Made by a program: the position numbers and the translations under genes. Shown in pieces: positions 35,286 through 43,087 of a DNA stretch of 64,000 bases. The stretch comes from Nitrospinota bacterium. Lineage in GTDB: Bacteria; Nitrospinota_A; UBA7883; JACRLM01. Each line of letters begins with the position of its first letter. Positions within the stretch are counted from its first letter, which is position 1. The DNA lies in the NCBI GenBank assembly GCA_016208975.1, contig JACQXA010000004.1, positions 1,737,015 through 1,801,014 on the forward strand, in the 5' to 3' direction. The notes under the pieces are model-generated. The model saw only the letters and a list, made by a program, of their open reading frames with translations. It made no database searches and was not told the DNA's origin.

Positions 35286-36349
35286 GCGGAAAACTCAGGG
35301 AAGGTTACACCACCGGCGCCTGCGCGGCGGCTTCGGCCAAGGCGGCTGTGACGCTGTTGTTAGGCTCGCCCCCTCTAAGGGAGGTGGACATACCGATGCC
35401 CGGCGGTGGAAGAGTGGTTCTGCCGCTGGAATTGGCGGAGACCCGGGGCGCCAGCGCCATGGCCGCCGTCCGCAAAGACGCCGGGGACGACCCGGACATA
35501 ACCAACGGCGCTCTTGTTATGGCCAGCGTTTCATTGGAAAACGGGGAGGATGTGACCTTCAGCGCCGGTGAAGGGGTGGGGGTGGTGACGAAGAAAGGGT
35601 TGCAGATCCCTCCGGGGGAGCCCGCCATAAATCCCGGCCCAAGGCAGATGATAACCAACGCCGTCCGGGAAGTGACCTCGAAAGGGGTGCGGGTGACCAT
35701 ATCCATCCCCGGCGGCCGGGAACTGGCGCAAAAAACCTTCAACCCCAGGCTGGGGGTGGAAGGGGGGCTTTCCATACTCGGCTCCACGGGCATTGTGAGG
35801 CCTTACAGCCATCCGGCGTTGCGCGAGTCGCTCAAATGCGCGCTGGAGGTGGCCTTGGCCGGCGGAAACGAGTTTTTGGTTTTCACCGCCGGTAACATAG
35901 GCTCTAAAACGGCGCTGGCGTTGCTGGATGTGAAACCCGAGGCCGTGGTGGAGGTGAGCAACGAATGGGGCTTCATGCTGGACACGGTGAGGGGAAAACC
36001 GGTAAAAGCCTTGCTGGTGGCTGGCCATCCGGGGAAACTGGCCAAGCTGGCCGGAGGTTATTGGGACACCCATTCGTCCCGTTCCGGTTCCGCCGTTCCA
36101 ATTGTGTCGGCGCTGGCGTCGAAAACCCTGGGCGTCTCCATGGAGGGGCATTCCACGGTGGAAGGGATTTTTGAGACGCTTACGGGCGCTGAAATTAACA
36201 CGGTGGCCTCTGCGCTGGCGGAGCGTGTGCGACAGGCTGTATTGGCGAAGGTGGAACAAAAATTCCCCGTGGCGGTGGCGTTGGTGGACATGAAAGGAAG
36301 GATTCTCGGAGACTCCGGGGATATGGGCCCATGGCCGAAAAAAGGATAA
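35282..36349 (+). CDS. cbiD: Cobalt-precorrin-5B C1-methyltransferase CbiD
   Basis: A 355-residue enzyme specific to the anaerobic (cobalt-early) route, adding the methyl group at C1. The family opening REGYTTGACAAASAKAA is present, with NPGPRQMI and the GSTGIVRPYS segment. It marks this cluster as the CbiD-type pathway and not the CobF/CobG oxygen-dependent one. It overlaps cbiE by 19 bp. Confidence 0.95.
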   Translation: MSGKLREGYTTGACAAASAKAAVTLLLGSPPLREVDIPMPGGGRVVLPLELAETRGASAMAAVRKDAGDDPDITNGALVMASVSLENGEDVTFSAGEGVGVVTKKGLQIPPGEPAINPGPRQMITNAVREVTSKGVRVTISIPGGRELAQKTFNPRLGVEGGLSILGSTGIVRPYSHPALRESLKCALEVALAGGNEFLVFTAGNIGSKTALALLDVKPEAVVEVSNEWGFMLDTVRGKPVKALLVAGHPGKLAKLAGGYWDTHSSRSGSAVPIVSALASKTLGVSMEGHSTVEGIFETLTGAEINTVASALAERVRQAVLAKVEQKFPVAVALVDMKGRILGDSGDMGPWPKKG

Positions 36350-36969
36350 CCATAATCGGCTTTGGTCCCGGTGGGGAGGATTATGTTTCCCCCGTGGCCC
36401 GGCGCAAGGCTTTGGAGGCGGATTGCGTCATAGGCTCACCGAGGCTGTTAAAGCTCCTGCCGGACAGTGGACAGGAAAAAATACCCTACGGGGCTGACAC
36501 CCAAAAAGCGCTGGAGGCCATAGCCGAAAGGATTCCCTCCCGCCGTGTGGCGGTGCTGGTGAGCGGCGACCCGGGCATAAGTAGCCTGGCCACGCCGGTG
36601 ATAAAAAAGTTCGGCTCCGGTATGTGCGAGGTGATACCCGGCGTAAGCTCGGTGCAGTGCGCATTTGCGGCGGTGGGGCTGGGCTGGGCGGACGCCCGGG
36701 TGGTTACGGCCCACGCCAGCGTTCCGGACTCGTTGCTACCATCGCTGATGGAAGAGCCGAAAATAGCGTTTTTGGCCGGTTCGGACGAGGCGGTAAGGTG
36801 GATAGCCGGGATGGCTGTGAAAGCGGGGGCAGGGCGCAGGCTGTTCGTTTGCGAGAACCTCACCCTGCCGGAGGAGCGGGTGAGGGAGTTTGGGCCGGAG
36901 GAATTGATGACTTACAAGGCGCCGTCCATGACGGTGGTTCTGCTTATAAGGAAGGAGTGTTTCAAATGA
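36331..36969 (+). CDS. cbiE: Cobalt-precorrin-7 C5-methyltransferase CbiE
   Basis: A 212-residue SAM-dependent methylase of the tetrapyrrole family: ITIIGFGPGGEDYVSP at the N-terminus, VLVSGDPGISSLA and EVIPGVSSVQCAFA in the binding cleft. Its length covers only the CbiE half of the CobL/CbiET fusion; the C15-methylating and decarboxylating CbiT half is absent here and not found elsewhere in the cluster. Confidence 0.92.
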   Translation: MAEKRITIIGFGPGGEDYVSPVARRKALEADCVIGSPRLLKLLPDSGQEKIPYGADTQKALEAIAERIPSRRVAVLVSGDPGISSLATPVIKKFGSGMCEVIPGVSSVQCAFAAVGLGWADARVVTAHASVPDSLLPSLMEEPKIAFLAGSDEAVRWIAGMAVKAGAGRRLFVCENLTLPEERVREFGPEELMTYKAPSMTVVLLIRKECFK

Positions 36970-37694
36970 CCTACGGCACACTGTACGGCATCGGCGTGGG
37001 GCCGGGCGACCCGGAGCTTGTCACCGTGAAGGGGGCGAGGCTTCTGGGGGAGTGCAAAAAACTTTTCGTGCCCAAGGCGCGGATAAAGGCCGAAAGCGTG
37101 GCGCTTGCCATCATCGAACGGTACGTGAACCCCCAGGCCGTCATTGAGGAACTGGTCTTCCCCATGGTGATGGACAAAAACGAGTTGGAACGGCAGTGGG
37201 CGGAGTCCGCCTCGAAAATAGCCTCGTGGCTTGCCACCGGGCAGGACGCATGTTTCGTTACCCTGGGGGATTCGTTGCTCTACTCCACATACATCTATCT
37301 TGTGCGGGCGCTGAAGAAAGCGGCGCCGGAGGCCAGGGTGTCCACCGTGCCGGGAGTAACGGCGTTTTCCGCCGCCGCGGCTCTCACGGATTTTCCGGTG
37401 GGGGAGGCCAAGGAGCCGGTGACCATCATTCCCGCCGCCGACGATCTGGGCTCTGTGCGGCAGGCCGTCCGGGGGGAAGGGACCGTGATACTGATGAAAG
37501 TGGGTAAAAGGCTTCACGGCATCCTGGACGCTCTGGAGGAGGCGGAGGTTATAGACAGCGCGGTGTTCACCGCCTACGCCGGGCTTGAGGGGGAGCGGGT
37601 AGAGACGAACCTGAGGAACCTGAAGAACGAGGATCCGCAGATTGGCTATCTTTCCACCATCCTCGTGCATTGCGGGAAGAGGAAGGAGGCGTGA
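36966..37694 (+). CDS. cbiL: Cobalt-precorrin-2 C20-methyltransferase CbiL
   Basis: A 242-residue SAM methylase carrying out the first ring methylation after cobalt insertion. It shows YGIGVGPGDPELVTVKGA, FVTLGDSLLYSTYIYL and STVPGVTAFSAAAA, all typical of CbiL/CobI. The ATG at 36966 overlaps the cbiE stop, and its own stop shares a base with cbiF. Confidence 0.93.
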   Translation: MTYGTLYGIGVGPGDPELVTVKGARLLGECKKLFVPKARIKAESVALAIIERYVNPQAVIEELVFPMVMDKNELERQWAESASKIASWLATGQDACFVTLGDSLLYSTYIYLVRALKKAAPEARVSTVPGVTAFSAAAALTDFPVGEAKEPVTIIPAADDLGSVRQAVRGEGTVILMKVGKRLHGILDALEEAEVIDSAVFTAYAGLEGERVETNLRNLKNEDPQIGYLSTILVHCGKRKEA

Positions 37695-38446
37695 TGAAAG
37701 TCTATTTCGTGGGGGGCGGCCCCGGAGATCCGAAACTTCTCACCGTGCGGGCGAAAGAGTTGCTGGAGAACTGCAAATGTTGCGTGTACGCCGGGTCGCT
37801 GGTAAGCGACGAGGTGCTGGCGCTGATACCGGCGGAGGCCGAGAAATACGATTCGGCGGAGATGGACTTGGCTCAAACCGTGGCAGTGGCCGTGAAATGC
37901 GCCGCTAAAAATGTGGACATGGTGCGGTTACATTCGGGCGACCCGTCCATATTCGGCGCCATCAGGGAGCAGATGAACGAGTTGGACAGCCACGGGATAG
38001 CATATGAAGTGGTTCCTGGCGTAAGCTCGTTCCAGGCCGCCGCCGCCGCGCTGAACCTGGAGCTTACGGCGCCGGAAGTGGCGCAGGCGGTTATACTGGC
38101 CAGAACAGCGGGCCGAACGCCGGTTCCGGACGAGCAAGGCATTGACGAGCTGGGAAGGACTCGCTCCACCTTGTGCCTGTTCCTCTCCGTAGGCGACCTG
38201 GAGAACACCGCCACGCGCCTTTCAATCCATTATGGTGAAGACTGCCCCGCCGCCGTGGTAAGCCGGGCCTCATGGCCCGACCAGATGATTCTCACCGGAA
38301 CACTGGCCGACATCGCCGGTAAAACCAAAGATGCGGGGATAAAGAAAACGGCCATGGTCATCGTGGGTTGGGCGCTTTCGCGGGACATTCCCGCCTCCCG
38401 GCTTTACGCCAGCGATTTTTCCCATGGATACCGTCAGGCCAGGTGA
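37694..38446 (+). CDS. cbiF: Cobalt-precorrin-4 C11-methyltransferase CbiF
   Basis: A 250-residue SAM methylase. Landmarks are VYFVGGGPGDPKLLTVRA, YAGSLVSDEVL, RLHSGDPSIFGAI and RTAGRTPVPDEQ, a set characteristic of CbiF/CobM. It starts right at the cbiL stop (GTGATG) with GGAGG just upstream, and overlaps cbiG by 23 bp. Confidence 0.94.
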   Translation: MKVYFVGGGPGDPKLLTVRAKELLENCKCCVYAGSLVSDEVLALIPAEAEKYDSAEMDLAQTVAVAVKCAAKNVDMVRLHSGDPSIFGAIREQMNELDSHGIAYEVVPGVSSFQAAAAALNLELTAPEVAQAVILARTAGRTPVPDEQGIDELGRTRSTLCLFLSVGDLENTATRLSIHYGEDCPAAVVSRASWPDQMILTGTLADIAGKTKDAGIKKTAMVIVGWALSRDIPASRLYASDFSHGYRQAR

Positions 38447-39236
38447 CGCCGCCTGGGTGGCGGTGATAACCCTGTCGCCGGAAGGGGGGAAACTGGCCGG
38501 AGCGCTGTTAAACCGGCTTCCCGGCTCCCGGGGTTACATCCATGAAAAAGCCGCATACGGGGACGGAAGGTTTGAAAAATTTTCGAGGGTGGTGGACCTT
38601 ACCGCCGAAATATTCGGGAAGGTTCGTGGGCTTGTGTACATCGCCCCCTGCGGAGCGGTGGTGCGCGCCATAGCGCCGCACCTGAGCGGGAAGAAGACCG
38701 ACCCTGCGGTTGTGCAGGTGGACATCGGCGGGCGTTACGCCGTAAGCCTTCTGAGCGGCCACGAGGGGGGCGCCAACGACCTTGCCATGGAGGTGGCCAA
38801 CGCCATCGGGGCCGAGCCGGTCATCTCCACATCCACGGAAGCGGCAAAAAATATAATTGTCGGTGTGGGATGCAGGAAAGGAAAATCCGCCGGGTCCATC
38901 AAGGCCGCCATCATGGACTCGCTGGAAATAACCGGGGTGTCGCTTGCAAAAGTACGTTTAATAGCCTCGGCGGACGTGAAGGAGAACGAGCCGGGGTTGA
39001 TCGAGGCGGCCCGGGAGCTTGGATTGCCGGTGAGGTTCATCCCGTCGGAAGACATCCGCCGGGCGGACCTGCCGGTGGAGCGGTCTGATTTCGTTCAAGA
39101 AAAAGTTAACCTGCCAGCGGTCGCCGAACCTGCGGCCCTGCTGGCTGGAAGGAGGACATCATTAATACTGAAGAAACTCAAGCGCGACGGAGTGACGGTG
39201 GCGCTGGCAAAGGAAAACTGTTCGTCGTTGGAATAG
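38424..39236 (+). CDS. cbiG: Cobalt-precorrin-5A hydrolase CbiG
   Basis: A 270-residue enzyme that opens the delta-lactone and releases the two-carbon fragment, allowing ring contraction to proceed. The N-terminal domain has the APCGAVVRAIAPHL and LLSGHEGGANDLA segments, and the C-terminal domain has VGVGCRKGKSAGSIKAAI. It is somewhat short for the family. The 3' end overlaps the apparent 5' end of cbiH by about 76 bp in another frame. Confidence 0.92.
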   Translation: MDTVRPGDAAWVAVITLSPEGGKLAGALLNRLPGSRGYIHEKAAYGDGRFEKFSRVVDLTAEIFGKVRGLVYIAPCGAVVRAIAPHLSGKKTDPAVVQVDIGGRYAVSLLSGHEGGANDLAMEVANAIGAEPVISTSTEAAKNIIVGVGCRKGKSAGSIKAAIMDSLEITGVSLAKVRLIASADVKENEPGLIEAARELGLPVRFIPSEDIRRADLPVERSDFVQEKVNLPAVAEPAALLAGRRTSLILKKLKRDGVTVALAKENCSSLE

Positions 39237-39952
39237 GCCCCGGAGGGCCGCTGGACCGCACAAGACGGGCCGAGGCGGCCATCGCCCAGTGCTCGGTGGT
39301 GGCGGGGTATAAAAGGTATCTGGAAAACGTGGCGGACCTCACCGCCGGGAAGGAGCTGATCTCCTCCGGCATGACACAGGAGACCGAGCGGTGCCGTCAG
39401 GCTTTGGCCAAGGCGGCCGAGGGGCATACCGTGGCGCTCATCTCATCCGGCGACGCCGGGGTGTACGGGATGTCCGGCCTGGCCCTGGAGCTGATGGAAG
39501 AGGACAAGGTGGACGTGGCCGTGGAAATAATCCCCGGCGTGTCCGCCGCCAACGCCGCAGGAGCCAGGCTAGGGGCGCCGCTGATGCTGGATTACGCCAC
39601 CATAAGCTTGAGCGACCTGCTGGTTCCATGGGAGTCCATAAAGATCCGGCTGGAGGCCGTGGCGGCGGCGGATATGGTTACGGCCCTGTACAACCCAAGA
39701 AGCAAGAAACGGGTGGAACAGCTGGCGGAGGCGGCGGAGATATTTAAACGCTACCGGCTTAACAGCACCCCTGTTGGCGTGTGCGACAGCGTGGGTTACG
39801 ATGGGGAGGAGCGGATCATATTGACCGATCTTGATAACTTCCTGTCGGAAGATATAGGCATGATGTCTATCGTCATCATCGGCAACAGCCAGTCCCGCCG
39901 GATGGGGGAATGGTTCGTGACACCCCGCGGATACCGGGGAAAAAGGTTTTAG
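39161..39952 (+). CDS. cbiH: Cobalt-precorrin-3B C17-methyltransferase CbiH, unusual start
   Basis: SAM methylase that carries out the ring contraction step. The conserved N-terminal strand GKLFVVGIGPGG is encoded at about 39210-39245, upstream of the first ATG/GTG/TTG in this frame (GTG 39296), so that shorter reading would lack the SAM-binding opening. Within the frame the best initiation site is ATT at 39161, five bases after AAGGAGG (39149-39155), giving 263 residues. Later motifs (ALISSGDAGVYGMSG, EIIPGVSAANAAGA, ADMVTALYNPRSKKR) are intact. Alternatives are frameshifting from cbiG, a natural CbiG-CbiH fusion broken by a one-base change, or a sequencing error. Confidence 0.8.
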   Translation: MNTEETQARRSDGGAGKGKLFVVGIGPGGPLDRTRRAEAAIAQCSVVAGYKRYLENVADLTAGKELISSGMTQETERCRQALAKAAEGHTVALISSGDAGVYGMSGLALELMEEDKVDVAVEIIPGVSAANAAGARLGAPLMLDYATISLSDLLVPWESIKIRLEAVAAADMVTALYNPRSKKRVEQLAEAAEIFKRYRLNSTPVGVCDSVGYDGEERIILTDLDNFLSEDIGMMSIVIIGNSQSRRMGEWFVTPRGYRGKRF

Positions 39953-40735
39953 ATGAAGGTACTGCTTCTGGGCGGCGCCAGCGAAACCATGCCCCTAGCC
40001 ATGGCCCTGGCCACGCGAGGGCTGGAAGTAATAGCCTCCACCGCCACGGATAACGAGCTGGATGTGGGCGGCCACCCGAAGATCAAAAGGAGAATCGGGC
40101 GGCTCACCGCCGAAGAGATGGCGGCGTTCATCCGTGAAGAGGGGATAGGCGCTGTCCTGGACGCCACGCACCCTTTCGCCGTGGAAGCCCAAAAAAACGC
40201 CATGAGCGCCGCGAATACGGCTGGCTTGCCGTATCTGCGTTTTGAGCGCCCCGGGCTTACGATGGACTATGAACGGGTTCATTGGGCGGACGATCACGAG
40301 GAGGCGGCGCAAATCGCATTTTCATTCGGCAAGGCCGCGCTGTTGACCACAGGGTCCCGGAATCTTGCCCCATACGTCCGGCAATCTGTTGAAACCGGTG
40401 TCCCGTTGGTTGCCAGGGTTTTGCCCCATCCGGAATCGGAAGAGGCATGCCGGAAGAACGGGCTGGATTTCAGTTCCGTTATTTTCGCGCGCGGGCCGTT
40501 CTCGGTGGAGGAAAATCTTGAGACCATCAATAAATACTCCATAGGCGTCATGGTCACCAAGGAAAGCGGCCAGGCGGGCGGCGTTATGGAAAAGGTGGAA
40601 TCGTGCCGGTTATCGGGCATTCCCCTTGTGGTGGTGCGAAGGCCCCGGGAAGAGGCGGGAGATTCTTTCGCCGATATGGAAAAGATAACGCAGGCGGTTA
40701 TGGTTATCGCCGGAGGGAATGGCGCCAATGGGTAA
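39953..40735 (+). CDS. cbiJ: Precorrin-6A/cobalt-precorrin-6A reductase
   Basis: A 260-residue NAD(P)H-dependent reductase of the CbiJ/CobK family, reducing the corrin macrocycle. The N-terminal Rossmann strand is VLLLGGASETMPLA, followed by AVLDATHPFA and, near the C-terminus, IGVMVTKESGQAGG. It starts directly after the cbiH stop and overlaps the next gene by 17 bp. Confidence 0.92.
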   Translation: MKVLLLGGASETMPLAMALATRGLEVIASTATDNELDVGGHPKIKRRIGRLTAEEMAAFIREEGIGAVLDATHPFAVEAQKNAMSAANTAGLPYLRFERPGLTMDYERVHWADDHEEAAQIAFSFGKAALLTTGSRNLAPYVRQSVETGVPLVARVLPHPESEEACRKNGLDFSSVIFARGPFSVEENLETINKYSIGVMVTKESGQAGGVMEKVESCRLSGIPLVVVRRPREEAGDSFADMEKITQAVMVIAGGNGANG

Positions 40736-42251
40736 GCCCGCCCGTTGCCTGGCGGTGTTCGGCTCCGGCTCCGACGTGGGTAAAAGCGTTACGGCGGCGG
40801 CATTGTGCCGTATATTTTACGGAATGGGCCTGCGGGTGGCGCCGTTCAAGGCCCAGAACATGTCCAACAACTCCAGCGTCACCATGGACGGCGGCGAGAT
40901 AGGCCGCGCCCAAGCCGTGCAGGCCGAGTGTTGCGGCGTGGAGCCCTCGGTGCACATGAACCCGCTTCTGCTCAAACCCTCGGCGGAAAACAGGTCGCAG
41001 ATGGTGCTATTGGGTAAAGTGGCCGGGGAAATGACCTCCGGCGATTTCAGGAAAGATAAAACCTGGCTGTTTTCCAGAACACAGGAGAGCCTAGACAAAC
41101 TGCGCGCCGCGAACGACCTGGTGATAATCGAGGGCGCCGGGTCCTGCGCGGAGGTGAACCTGAGGGAGTTCGACCTGGCGAATTTCCGCACGGCAATATC
41201 TTGTGGCGCGCCGGTCCTGCTGGTGGCGGACATAGACCGGGGCGGGGTTTTCGCCCAGGTTATAGGAACATTGGAGCTTCTAACGCCGCAGGAGAGGGCG
41301 ATGGTAAGGGGAATCATCATCAACCGGTTCCGAGGCGACCCGTCGCTTTTTACCGAAGGAGTTGGATTTATTGAGCGCCGGACGGGCCTGCCGGTGCTGG
41401 GGGTGATACCCCAATTCACCCATATAACCATAGACCACGAAGACAGCGTGTCGCTGGAAAAACTTACCGACCCTCAAACCGTCGCCTTGCCGGACAAGAT
41501 AAACATCGCGGTGGTGAAACTCCCCCGCATATCGAATTTCACCGATTTCGCGCCGCTGGCGGCGGAGCCTTCGGCGAAGGTTTCGTATCTTTCCAAACCC
41601 CGGGCGCTGGATGGCATGGATCTTCTGCTGATACCCGGAAGCAAAGCCACCATAGCGGATCTGCGGTGGCTCAAGGAAACCGGCTGGGCGGATATCATAA
41701 AAACCTACGCCGCTGGTGGCGGCAGAGTGGGCGGTATCTGCGGCGGCTACCAGATGATGGGGTTGAAAATGGAGGACCCTCACGGGGTGGAGGGCGTTCC
41801 GGGCGAAGAGGAGGAGGGGCTTGGTCTGTTGGAAGCCAGAACGGTAATGGGGGCCGAAAAAAGAGTTGCCAGGGTAATGGGCCGGTGGGTTGACGGTGGA
41901 CACAGGCTGAGCGGGTACGAGATACACATGGGAATCACCATCACCGGGAACGGAGTTTTAAAACCTCTTGAGATGATGGATGAAGATGGCGCATATAGGC
42001 CGGAGGGCGCCATGTCCCATGGCGGAAAGGTTTGGGGGGGCTATGTGCATGGCCTGTTCGACGAACCCTCTTTCCGCGTCCCGTTCCTGAAGGGCCTCAA
42101 ATCGATGGATATGGCTGGCGCCTTCGATTCCGGGCCATCAAGGCAGGGGCAGTATGATCTGCTGGCGGAGCATTTCAAACGGCATCTGGATATGGATAAA
42201 TTGCTGGAGATAGCTGGCGTGGCCGCATATCAGCCCCCGGAGGAGAGATAA
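40719..42251 (+). CDS. cbiP: Cobyric acid synthase CbiP
   Basis: A 510-residue glutamine-dependent amidotransferase that amidates the b, d, e and g side chains of adenosyl-cobyrinate diamide. The P-loop region VFGSGSDVGKSV, the PFKAQNMSNNS motif and the glutaminase Cys in GGICGGYQMMG are all present, with the late GYVHGLFD His. The length is normal. One base separates it from cobO. Confidence 0.95.
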   Translation: MAPMGKPARCLAVFGSGSDVGKSVTAAALCRIFYGMGLRVAPFKAQNMSNNSSVTMDGGEIGRAQAVQAECCGVEPSVHMNPLLLKPSAENRSQMVLLGKVAGEMTSGDFRKDKTWLFSRTQESLDKLRAANDLVIIEGAGSCAEVNLREFDLANFRTAISCGAPVLLVADIDRGGVFAQVIGTLELLTPQERAMVRGIIINRFRGDPSLFTEGVGFIERRTGLPVLGVIPQFTHITIDHEDSVSLEKLTDPQTVALPDKINIAVVKLPRISNFTDFAPLAAEPSAKVSYLSKPRALDGMDLLLIPGSKATIADLRWLKETGWADIIKTYAAGGGRVGGICGGYQMMGLKMEDPHGVEGVPGEEEEGLGLLEARTVMGAEKRVARVMGRWVDGGHRLSGYEIHMGITITGNGVLKPLEMMDEDGAYRPEGAMSHGGKVWGGYVHGLFDEPSFRVPFLKGLKSMDMAGAFDSGPSRQGQYDLLAEHFKRHLDMDKLLEIAGVAAYQPPEER

Positions 42252-42252
42252 G

Positions 42253-42789
42253 ATGGACAAACAGGAAACGCGCGGCCTAACGGTGATATTCACCGGCGAC
42301 GGCAAGGGTAAAACCTCCGCCATGCTGGGGGCGGTCATGCGGGCGCTGGGGCATGGCATGAAATGCAAGGTTATCCAGTTCATCAAGGCCAACAGCGCCA
42401 CGGGGGAGCTTGAGACGGCGAAAAGGCTGGCTCCCCAGCTTGAGATAGTCCAGGCCGGGCTTGGCTTCACTTGGCTCCCCGGCCACGGTATTGATGAACA
42501 TGAGAAAGCCGCTCAAGCTGGATTGGCTTTGGCAATGGAAGCCCTTGCCTCCGCCGATTACGGGCTGGTGGCGATGGACGAGGCGCTTTACGCCTTGAAA
42601 AAGGGGCTTGTATCGCTGGATCAGTTAAAACAGGCTGTACTCGCCAAACCGGCCCACACCCACCTCATTCTCACGGGGCGGGGCGCGCCCCAGGAGCTTG
42701 TGGAACTGGCCGATATGGTGACCAGTATGGAATCTGTTAAACATCCCATGAGCAAAGGCATCCCCGCCCAGCCAGGGCTGGATTATTGA
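42253..42789 (+). CDS. cobO: Cob(I)yrinic acid a,c-diamide adenosyltransferase
   Basis: A 178-residue CobA/CobO-type enzyme that adds the 5'-deoxyadenosyl ligand to the corrinoid cobalt. It has the P-loop FTGDGKGKTSA and the VIQFIK and VAMDEALYALKKG segments of the family. It is the last gene of the operon. A palindrome TTGATTA/TAATCAA (42786-42801) overlaps the stop, but it has no T-run. No gene is seen in 42790-43087. Confidence 0.93.
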   Translation: MDKQETRGLTVIFTGDGKGKTSAMLGAVMRALGHGMKCKVIQFIKANSATGELETAKRLAPQLEIVQAGLGFTWLPGHGIDEHEKAAQAGLALAMEALASADYGLVAMDEALYALKKGLVSLDQLKQAVLAKPAHTHLILTGRGAPQELVELADMVTSMESVKHPMSKGIPAQPGLDY

Positions 42790-42997
42790 TTAGATAATCA
42801 ACCCTCCCTTTACGCGCGAATGGCGTGATATCCCCTTTTCGGAATACGGCTTTTTACATCCATTATTAAAGCCCCGATCTCTTTCCACTGCCATGTGGAA
42901 CGTAATGTTCCTTATTTGTTCTTTTAGTATCATTTAGATGTCATTAAAAAATAAAAGCTTATAAGCATAATTGTTGGGCGCATAAATAAAATTTATA

Positions 42998-43026
42998 TGG
43001 ACTGATTCGTCCCACAATGGTATAAA
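42998..43026 (+). promoter_or_regulatory. Likely promoter of the chemotaxis operon
   Basis: TGGACT (42998-43003), a 17-bp spacer and TATAAA (43021-43026), the -10 box preceded by TGG in extended form. It lies about 60 bp upstream of cheA. A short inverted repeat GGAAC/GTTCC is near 42898-42912. The -35 match is moderate. Confidence 0.45.
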
Positions 43027-43087
43027 ATGCCCGTTGAATGCCTCTAATTCATTCATTCTAGTTTTAAACCTCAGTCCGGAAATTGTA

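Noticed and set aside
36331-36969. CbiE as a CbiE-CbiT fusion
   Set aside because: At 212 residues it has only the tetrapyrrole methylase domain; there is no second SAM-binding domain.
42786-42801. Palindrome at the end of cobO as a terminator
   Set aside because: It is AT-rich, has a two-base loop and lacks a T-run, so it would not make a stable terminator hairpin.
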